Source of the DNA: Siphonodentalium dalli | Lineage: Eukaryota > Mollusca > Scaphopoda > Gadilida > Siphonodentaliidae | DNA length: 64,000 nt | Direction: 5' to 3' | Assembly: GCA_032622095.1 (NCBI GenBank) | Contig: CP136067.1 | Span: 81,060,705 to 81,124,704 of the forward strand | In this document: positions 56,041 through 64,000 of the stretch, in pieces | Position numbering within the stretch: the stretch's first letter is position 1 | How the letters are laid out: each line of letters opens with the position of its first letter | Notes under the pieces: generated by a model | Seen by the model: only the letters and a program-made list of their open reading frames with translations | Told to the model about the DNA's origin: nothing | The model's database searches: none | Translations under genes and position numbers: made by a program

Positions 56041-58778
56041 CAGGGTTCGCGCTGGCCCAAAATTCCCAGGTGCCAACACTGTTGCCATTTTCATTATTAT
56101 TAGAGCCACTTTATACTTTCTGTTACCACTTTTTTCTGACCAGTATTTTTTGGTGCCACTTTTGAATTTGGTATTTTAAAAAAACAAACAAGCAAATTAC
56201 CTATTATATGTATATATTTATTTTATCAATGATGTGCAACAATTAACAAGAAATACAAAGTAATCATAACAGTTCAGAAAAACAGAAGATTTTCGTAGCG
56301 CAAATTACGGACGATCCGAGTAAACCCGAGAAGTTCCGACTAACAATAATGATGACATAAATGGTAGCGTTACATCCCATTTTAAACAATCAGATATCCT
56401 CGGCACTTTCCGTTCATGCCGAACTTGTGACATATCATATACAATTGTGTGTGAAAATAATGACGGAAATGAATGATAGAGTTACTCCCCGTTGTACATA
56501 GCGTGATATTTAAATCTAATTTGAAACATAGTACACATACCTTTGGTTAGCTCGTGTTTGAGAATAAGATCTTTCTTCATGATACTACAACCAGATACGA
56601 ACATGTTGTTAACATTCGCAGCGTGGCATGTAGAACAGAACAGAAAATTTTTTGTCACCATCGAATGATAGCCATTCGCAAGATATTTTCCACTCATTTC
56701 GGATGTTGCGTGTCTGATGCATTGTTGCTGAAATATAATTTGCGCTTACAATTCATGTTTGCTGTATCTCACAGTTTGTGAAAGCCGAGTTACGAAGGAC
56801 ATATTTATGATAATTTATCTAACATCTACTATCAATACACAGCTTCCTAACGATGTAGACTTCAGGAAGCCCTTTGTTTGGCTAATGTTTGTCAAATTGG
56901 AGTCAATAGCCATACTTAGTGTTATTATCGATTAGAAATTCTAAACCCTTTCACCCCAGCGATAAAATAAGTCGATCTGACATAAGCCGCGAATCTATTA
57001 TACGCTTTCAATTGGGGAACCTCATTTATGATTTAACCACGCCTCCGTAATTACTTCCTAGATACTGTCGTTAAGCCTTACAAGCGCTGGCGGCTGGGCG
57101 ATTTATGAGGCTGTGAGCTACAGCGAGTGCATGGTGCTAATTGCCAGAATTGTTTGGGCATAAAATAAAAAATGATATATAAAGGAGGGAAACAATATAA
57201 TGTTTTGATATGATTTAAGACTGACTCAATGCATGTTCCAGGACACGTCTGCACACAATAAAAATTAATAATGTGCCAGACAAAAATGATGCGAAACACC
57301 AGCCAGACATGTCAGTTTCTCAAAAGCAATCATAACATAAATGACGTCCGAAAGCAGTGCACATGCTAATAAGATTTTGCCATAAAGTGACAACCATTCA
57401 ATTGAGTTAAGCGTCGGCTCTTTTCTTTGATGTACCGATGTGACGTCACACAAAGGAAGCCAAACAAACTGTTCTTAAAGTATAATGGTGTATAGTTTAG
57501 AGTGTAACATTAAGCCGATGGCCATTTCGATTCGCCGGGACAAGCACCATTGTTATTCAAGCTGATATGTTTGTCTTAAGGAAGTCATATACTAATGGAT
57601 GTCACAACCTATAATGGATGTGTCGGATTAACACACAGGAAACGAGTCTGCATTTCATTTGATTTTTTCACACGTTTGATCCGCGAAGGCATTGGTAATC
57701 GACACTAGAGAAATAATATAGTCTAGTTGTTGCATAATATAACACAATGAGCTTTAATAACACGGAAGTGATAAACTTATATGCCTTTGGGAAGAAATAG
57801 ATATTGTTTAAACTGTTAGTACTTCCAACCAACTATTTGCATGGATCCATGCATCGACTAATAGCAATATATTTTGCTCTCTAATTTCAATTATGTATTT
57901 TAAGTCACTATTACATTTGACTTTGTACATTCAACGATGCCGGTTTATGTAGTCAAATCTCGACAGAGTCTATAATACACATGTCAGACAAACTGCTCCT
58001 TCAAATCTAACTTCCCCATGTCTGATTTCTTGATACCTTGTACATAATTATGGTAAAGGATGAGTAGAATCGGCGGTGACTTGTTTGCATCATTGTTCTG
58101 TTTTCTTGTCCCTCTTGATTTCGGAAACAAAAGTTATTTTAGCTTCCAAAATATATGTAAGCTATATTAACCTACCTTTGTTTGAACAAACATGTATTCC
58201 TTGTAATCCTGTCAATATTGAAGTTTTAGTGACTTTAGTTGCACGGTCTGATCTAACGTAAACATCGTTCATTGTTAGTTTTCGGCTTCGGAAAAGGGCC
58301 AAATATCACCGTTGATTTATCGTTAGAATCCGACTCAATTTTGTTTTATTTAACGACAGTCACTATTACAAGATACATACGCACACCTAGGCATCTTTAA
58401 AATCTCGGAAAGAAGTTATATTATCGTGTTAAACAGCGTTTTATAACGAGTGAAAATGCACCACCGAGAGGTTCTTTTGTTTGGTAAGGGGACGTCCTTG
58501 AACTTCGTTCGCTGCAACGCGATTGGTCAGTTACCGCTGTCTGTCAATAATCTGAGGTTCGTCAATTAGGACCCAATTAGCTATGTCGTGAATGGATATC
58601 GATGTGTGTTTTGTTTCCGACCGATTGACTGCAAGCTTTATTATATGCCCGATGGGTACCAATTGCCAAATGCCAAAAAGCTAGGTGCCACTTTTTGTAG
58701 CCAATCGGGATTTTTTGGGAGCCATTTCATTATTTTTATAGCAATTTGCTAAATTGGCAATGGGCAGCGCGAACCTTG
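56041..58778 (-). mobile_element. 2,738-bp hAT-type DNA transposon, internally incomplete
   Basis: Ends CAGGGTTCGCGCTGGCCC and CAAGGTTCGCGCTGCCCAT are inverted, with an exact 8-bp duplication GTTAATGA on both sides. GGTGCCA/TGGCACC-rich subterminal repeats occur at both ends (56070-56165; 58655-58740). The transposase zinc-finger exon at 56541-56727 is on the minus strand, but only ~500 bp remain downstream of it, too little for the catalytic domain. P elements also make 8-bp duplications; the zinc-finger exon favours hAT. Confidence 0.82.
56541..56727 (-). pseudogene. hAT transposase N-terminal zinc-finger exon
   Basis: A 187-base exon flanked by good splice sites on the minus strand: acceptor ATATTTCAG (56728-56736) and donor AAAG-GTATGT (56541/56540). 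It encodes about 62 residues. The motif FLFCSTC, then FVSGCS, DLILKHE fits the C-x2-C...C...H zinc finger near the N-terminus of hAT transposases of the TTF/ZMYM-like type. The remaining catalytic part (DDE and dimerisation region) is not present nearby, so no active enzyme is expected from this copy. The family call rests on motif memory, not a search. Confidence 0.6.
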
Positions 58779-58786
58779 GTTAATGA
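58779..58786 (+). repeat. hAT target-site duplication, right
   Basis: GTTAATGA, exact match to 56033-56040. Confidence 0.85.
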
Positions 58787-58799
58787 CAAATATTCAACT

Positions 58800-59010
58800 T
58801 GAATTAAGATATTTAATTGTAGGGATCTAAAGATAATATGAGCAGACTATAGCTGGATGAACAGATAATACAAATGCAGAAGGATTCCTATTCACTGGTG
58901 GGATATGTTCAGAAAAAAAGTTAAAACGTTTGTTGAACTTATTTTCTGAACCTGTCCAAAGGGAACTACTCAGCAATGAGTATTTAGTAAAGAAATAGGG
59001 TTAGAGTGAC
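58800..59010. mobile_element. Diverged piggyBac-like right end
   Basis: TTTGTTGAACTTATTTTCTG, AAGGGAACTACTCAGCAATG and AAGAAATAGGGTTAGA resemble 52930-53123 without the nested MITE. Confidence 0.4.
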
Positions 59011-59130
59011 TTCAGCCTTTGATGCTGAATTGTATTTTACCTATACTATACTGTACATCACTTAAAAGGAGAGCTCCAAAACATGGGCATACATGCCAAA
59101 GTTATTTGTTAAATAGGATAATAAAATATA

Positions 59131-60207
59131 ACAAGAGCATCGCTAGGGCGTGGCAAAATACGCCCTTTAGCCATTTCGAATTGTACTACCGCAAAATAAA
59201 ATAATAATTTTAGCTTACAAAGAATATCTGATATACCCCTAATTTCAATGCCAAAATGCGGTCAAATTCTAAGATTGAAAAATGTGAGTAATTCATCTGA
59301 AAATAATTGGACACAACCTATATTCGAACTTGGTCTGTAGTTTTAGCTCGGAAACAGACATACCAGCTTCGGTTCAGATAACATAATCCAATCTGGAGTT
59401 ATTGGTCGGAAACCAAAATGTTATGAACTGGTCAAATTCTAAGTCGAAAAAGGGCCGTAACTCATGTAAAAATAATTGAACGGAACCCATATTCGAACTT
59501 GGCCTGTATCATTAGCTGGGAAATACACATACCAACTTTGGTTCAGATCAAATAATCCAAACTGGAGTTATCGGTCGGAAACCAAAAATGTTAACAGACG
59601 GTCAAATTCTAATTCGAAAAAGGGCCGTAACTCATGTAAAAATAATTGGATGGAACCCATATTCGAACTTGGCCTGTATCTTTAGCTGGGAAATACACAT
59701 ATCAACTTTGGTTCAGATCGAATAATCCAAACTGGAGTTATCGGTCGGAAACCAAAAATGTTAACAGACGGTCAAATTCTAAGTCGAAAAAGGGCCGTAA
59801 CTCATGTAAAAATAATTGGATGGAACCCATATTCGAACTTGGCCTGTATCTTTAGCTGGGAAATACACATATCAACTTTGGTTCAGATCAAATAATCCAA
59901 ACTGGAGTTATCGGTCGGAAACCAAAAATGTTAACAGACGGTCAAATTCTAAGTCGAAAAAGGGCCGTAACTCATGTAAAAATAATTGGACGGAACCCAT
60001 ATTCGAACTTGGCCTTTATCTTTAGCTGGGAAATACACATACCAACTTTGGTTCAGATAAAATAATCCGAACTGGAGTTATCGATCGGAAACCAAAACTG
60101 TTAACGGACGGACGGACAGACAGACGGACGGACGGACGGCTCGACAGACAGACGGACGGACAGACTGATAACATAATACAACCTTTTTTCAAAAAGGGCG
60201 TATAAAA
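59131..60207 (+). mobile_element. Repeat-bearing element with five 170-bp modules (family iii)
   Basis: Starts ACAAGAGCATCGCTAGGGCG. Modules beginning AAAGGGCCGTAACTCATGTA occur at about 59448, 59618, 59788 and 59958 (period 170), preceded by one diverged unit. A (GACGGACA)-type microsatellite spans 60103-60163, then the hairpin 60176-60203 (ATACAACCTTTTTT / AAAAAGGGCGTAT). Three near-identical 69-codon frames spaced 170 bp apart are the modules read in one frame, not genes. Confidence 0.8.
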
Positions 60208-60297
60208 AGCAACAAATCTTTTCATAATTGACACTTACATTGATTTTGAGTGTAATAATATCTGCTTACAAATTCCAGAGCAAAAAGTTTTCAACAA

Positions 60298-60560
60298 TGT
60301 GCATACCGCCATTTGTGGCACACCGACACATATAACCCATTGCTGAAATACTCAGGCAGACGGACAAAACAATCTACATGTTTAGATATAAACAATATAA
60401 CTCTAGAACAGAAAACCTGAACAAAACGATTGAACTCTCCATTGAATGTTCTGATAGTGGTGATCAACCATACCTAATATCATTGAGATCCAACAACCTA
60501 TGGTTGAAATATCTGCTTGGATGGACAATAAAAACCAACATTTCCAGATGAACAAAAATG
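60298..60560 (+). mobile_element. Family iv repeat element, partial
   Basis: GTGCATACCGCCATTTGTGG, ATACTCAGGCAGACGGACAA and two modules with ATAACTCTAGAACAGAAAAC and AATAACTCTAGAACGGAAAA. No ACAAGAG start. Confidence 0.6.
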
Positions 60561-61125
60561 AATAACTCTAGAACGGAAAACCCAAATAAAACAAGAGTCA
60601 ATGACTGTGGAGTTTCTCAGCAGACTGTAAAGACGGAGAAGACAAGGGTTCTGAAGAATACAACAGTCAGTACTTGTCAAAACACTTTAAAACAAGTAGT
60701 TCTAAACAGGGACACAGGTAGAGGGTCTTCGTTGAATTGTGGAAGGGGGATTGGTGTCCACCTTGAAATTTCAAATTACACACCCTTGCCCCTCCCCAAT
60801 AGACCATTGCCCATTACCTCCCAACTGGACCAAACTAAATTACAAATGGTACTTCAAGCTCTCCAACTGTTGGAATTTTTTCAAAACCTTACTTATAATA
60901 CCGGTATATCAAAATTATTACATGCAATATAGGTATCTACATATATATACAAGTACCAAACATGAATTCACAGCATAGATAGGGCATGAGCAGAAGTGTT
61001 AAATCTCCTATCTCTGCCCCAATTTGAACCAAAGGTAAATCCCAATCTATGAGATCCATTGACCTAGTAATTTCAAAGGGTATATTATAGAAGTTGAAGT
61101 GATTTCATTTTCCTTAAAATAAGTT
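60561..61125. other. No gene recognised
   Basis: A 124-codon frame at 60558-60932 begins inside the preceding repeat and has no recognised features. Confidence 0.4.
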
Positions 61126-61127
61126 AC

Positions 61128-61475
61128 ATAAAAGGTCGGGCGACCACAGTGTCCCCCGACAACATGGCAAGTCGATGCCGCTTTGTTAAAGAAATTAAAA
61201 AGTCGAAAGGGTTAATAACTCCATAAAAAAAAAATTCCGTCACCTATATACATGTTGCACATCTCCAATATGTGGGTAACAATACTCTGAAGTTTCAAAT
61301 ATCTACGATCAAAACTGTAGGAGGAGTTGATTACATCATGAAGGTACCCTCATACTGAAAATCAAAAGTCAAAAAAGAATTAATAACTCGATAAAAAAAA
61401 ATAGTTTCCGTCATAGGAGGAGATGATTACACCATGAAGGTACTCAAAAGTATGACGGACGGACGGACGGACAGA
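61128..61475 (+). repeat. Copy of the 23835-24110 repeat with GACGGACGG tail
   Basis: AAAAGGTCGGGCGACCACAG, AAGTCGATGCCGCTTTGTT, AAAGGGTTAATAACTCC and GTAGGAGGAGTTGATTACAT follow the 24-kb sequence, then a GACGGACGGACGGACAGAC tail at 61457. Confidence 0.7.
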
Positions 61476-61676
61476 CATCCGTGCTCACAAAATGCTACTA
61501 ATGTGACTAAGAAGGCACATAAACATCTGTTGTGCTCACAAAATTGCTTAAGTGGCTAGCCACATTAGCAACCTTATTTGACACCTGAAATGTGTTCCTA
61601 GTGGCTTGAGGGAGTCACTTGAAAAAGTTGCACTTTAAAAAATGGACACAATTTGCCCATCAATATGGATGTCCAA

Positions 61677-62635
61677 CAGAGCTGTTAAGTTTCACGGATT
61701 GTCCGTGAGACTCCCGGATTGCCACGGCAATTCCGCAAACACGGATAACTGCCAATTTCTCCAGGATTCATCAAAACCCCGCATTGAAAATCCCAAAACG
61801 AAGTTTTTTTATTTTTTAAATTCGTGCATATCCGGGAATTCCCCAAATGACAGTTACTTCCGGTACCGTAAATACCCACACATTGATGACATTCACAGAA
61901 TGTACTGTCAGTAACTTTGATGTTCCCTCTGATTGAAGACTTATATTAATTGATTTTCACACCCTGGTGAAGCCACACCTATAAAGGTGTGTTGTTATAG
62001 TATACAATACGTATAATCACAAGTTTGCAGCTGTATTGTAAGGCCCCATTGATGCAAATTTCTTAGTAACGGATTAGTCACAATGGTATGCATTACGATG
62101 GAATGTGTCCATGATTTCGTTTGTGGGTAAAACTGTAAGACGGGTCATTTTGTACAATCAATTTCACGCATACATGTCCGGTTGAAACCTGTGTAACTCG
62201 TGTTCGTTTTAACTTATTTTAAACAAAGTTTCTGCTTCTTAAAATTAGTTAATAAATGGTGGAATGTGTGCATTTCATTTGGGGGGTTAAACCGTTAGAC
62301 GAGTCCACTTTGTAGTTTATTCCGAATTATACTTTCGGTTTCGCGCTTATCCGGCTGTATCCGGTGGAATTTTTACTTAGTTTATACGAAGTGTCTGCTT
62401 CTTTCTCTTCAATAAATGGTGGTATCTCCCACTCACAGCAGCTCTATTACAACTACCAACAGGACAATCATTATCATTTTATTTAGGTATATATATTTAT
62501 AAAATAAACACAAATAGAAACTCAAAAAAACTATATAATATTCATCATAAAAATTATTTTTGGAACATGATCATATTTGGGCATACCTCCCGCAAAATTC
62601 TCCCGGATTGACATTTTCAAAACTTAACAGGTCTG
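61677..62635. mobile_element. 959-bp hAT-like element
   Basis: Ends CAGAGCTGTTAAGTTTCACG and CAGACCTGTTAAGTTTTGAA are inverted, with CTCCCGGATT/AATCCGGGAG repeated inside each. An exact 8-bp duplication ATGTCCAA flanks the element (61669-61676, 62636-62643). The interior holds two diverged ~172-bp direct units (from about 62090 and 62263) but no transposase. Confidence 0.72.
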
Positions 62636-62689
62636 ATGTCCAACCAGTGTTCTATGGACAGCCGCAGTCACTTGAAAAAATAGTAAACC

Positions 62690-62785
62690 AAGCTTAAGCC
62701 TAGATAAGCATAATTATAGCCTAATCTAAGCCTAATTATAGCCTAATCTAAGCCTATTTATAGTCTAATCTAAGCCTATACATAT
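62690..62785 (+). repeat. 22-bp minisatellite
   Basis: Units TATAGCCTAATCTAAGCC repeat about four times with small changes. Confidence 0.8.
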
Positions 62786-62799
62786 TTACAAATATATAA

Positions 62800-63060
62800 T
62801 AGTAGCTGATATGCCCAACTTTGTCCGGGCTATTTAGGGATTTATTTGTGATCGCCTCCATCTGTTCATGCCTATATGAGCGTATATGAGCGAGGTCAAG
62901 GTCAAGCACACGGTCGCACATGAAATTGGACACGCCTATATTGTTCCCGGAATCAAATTAGGCCTACATACCAAATTTGAGTCGGATCAGTCGAGCAGGG
63001 TTCGAGTCTATAAGACACATACAAACACACATACAAACATACATACATACAGACAGAAGC
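62800..63060 (+). repeat. Dispersed repeat related to 22892, with CATA-rich tail
   Basis: TAGCTGATATGCCCAACTTT and TGTCCGGGCTATTTAGGG match the start of the 22.9-kb repeat. TACCAAATTTGAGTCGGATC and GGGTTCGAGTCTATAAGACA lead to an ACATACAAACACACATACA tail, linking it to 5101-5275. Confidence 0.6.
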
Positions 63061-63300
63061 TCCAAAATTTATGATAGATTTTTCTTAATCAGGTGAACAC
63101 TCTAGATTGTGAATGAAGGGCCCGAAAAATACAATCTGCTGACTACGTCACATGCGCCTACCTTAAGCCACATAATACACTGACACTTGATTTGCAGCCA
63201 CGCAAGTAGCATTCTGTGAAAACCCTTTTTGAAGTCACATAAAAACAAGTAGTCACATAGGTCTCTAGCCACTTAATTGTGTAGACACACAAGTGGCAAT
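63061..63300. other. No gene recognised
   Basis: Several CACTTGA/AGCCAC(A)-type short phrases recur (61550-61625, 63170-63290), a diverged repeat without clear limits. Confidence 0.35.
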
Positions 63301-63307
63301 TTGTTGG

Positions 63308-63373
63308 TACGGACAGACGGACGGACGGAGCCCATTTCTATAGTCCCCAGAAGAAAACAAATTTCGGGGGACA
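63308..63373 (+). repeat. Microsatellite plus hairpin tail
   Basis: GTACGGACAGACGGACGGAC then AGTCCCC...GGGGGACA with an ~18-nt loop, the same tail order as the repeat-bearing elements above. Confidence 0.5.
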
Positions 63374-64000
63374 AAAATTCACGGAAGGGTTATGAACATG
63401 GCACCTCTGATAATTGTTCCATGAAATCATCAGCATAATAAATAAAACAGATCATTATCATAGATGAAAAGGAGTTAAATAACACGGAGAGAGTGTCATA
63501 AGCTTTATATTGTTGTCAGTGAAAGAGATGACTTCTCAAATAATATTGTGGCATTAGAATGTGAAAGAACAACATTTTAACAGGGGAGCATGTATTTACT
63601 TGACCATTCAATTGGCAAGGGTAAATGATCTGTCAGTTCGTGATATTTCTCCCAGACCCCTACACCGATTTCAACTAAATTTAGCGAAGTTGGTGTACCC
63701 TGGCAGATGTTATAACGTGGTTAGTTTTTCAAAATTTAAATTTCAAAATTAAAATCATATAAAAAAATATATATAGAATTCCATTAAAAAATGTTAAAAT
63801 GTTTTGTTTTTTTTAAATTGAGCAAGGAGTTAACATTTTTTTTATAGATTGAAGTTATTACCCTGGCTCTGCCCAATGTTTGCCCCAGTGGCCCCATTTA
63901 ACAAATCTGAATCCCAGTAACCCAAGGACCCCCCATACCATAATATAAGCTAAATACATGTAGGCCTGATGGTTCTTGAAAAGAAGCCATTTTAATAATT
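63374..64000. other. No gene recognised
   Basis: A 63-codon frame at 63561-63752 has no recognised features. AT-rich to the window end. Confidence 0.4.

Noticed and set aside
59476..60025. Three near-identical 69-codon frames in a row
   Set aside because: They are the 170-bp tandem modules read in one frame, without conservation pressure visible.
60558..60932. 124-codon frame
   Set aside because: It begins inside a family iv repeat and shows no domain features.

Overview
This is animal (eukaryotic) genomic DNA: AT-rich, with one intact protein gene in 64 kb and dense layers of non-autonomous transposons, palindromes and tandem repeats. Dispersed modules built on phrases such as GGGCCATAACTC, CATACCAAATTTGG and (GACGGACA)n are typical of mollusc, especially bivalve, genomes, where elements with ~160-170 bp internal tandem repeats are known (pearl-like elements, BIV160-like satellites). 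A bivalve is my best guess; another spiralian cannot be excluded.

Layout. 0-19.4 kb: repeat array cut by the window edge, then TA-flanked palindromic MITEs, composite hAT-type MITEs (8-bp target duplications), piggyBac-like elements (TTAA ends) and a 1.35-kb long-TIR element with a 9-11 bp target duplication (11.6-13.0 kb). 19.4-32.6 kb: a 5'-truncated LINE with 15-bp target duplication, caught in a nearly identical 5.4-kb tandem duplication (19650-25016 and 25028-30392), then a 161-bp satellite with a five-monomer, 806-bp higher-order repeat (30.1-32.3 kb). 32.6-37.2 kb: a mosaic of local duplications. 37.2-48 kb: dispersed elements, several palindromes, a 21-bp minisatellite and a tRNA-like remnant. 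48.5-49.7 kb: the only convincing host gene, an intronless-ORF class A GPCR, probably a neuropeptide-type receptor, with an ERF motif and without the usual TM3-ECL2 cysteine pair. 50-64 kb: more piggyBac-like elements, a second copy of a ~0.9-kb segment found at 8 kb, a tRNA-derived SINE-like repeat, a 2.74-kb hAT element that keeps a zinc-finger exon of its transposase, a 170-bp tandem-repeat element and a 0.96-kb hAT-like element.

Most interesting patterns: (1) at least seven sequence-unrelated repeat families share one plan: ~150-180 bp tandem modules, then a GACGGACA-like microsatellite, then a 25-35 nt terminal hairpin; five of these or related repeats start near an ACAAGAG motif. (2) A 69-bp hairpin cassette sits inside three piggyBac-like TIR families, and its apical stem changes by compensatory substitution. 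(3) The 806-bp higher-order satellite appears to have grown out of such a repeat-bearing element. (4) Empty sites inside the window document two insertions. All of this was read by eye; no alignment, folding or database search was run, so coordinates of repeat edges may be off by a few bases.
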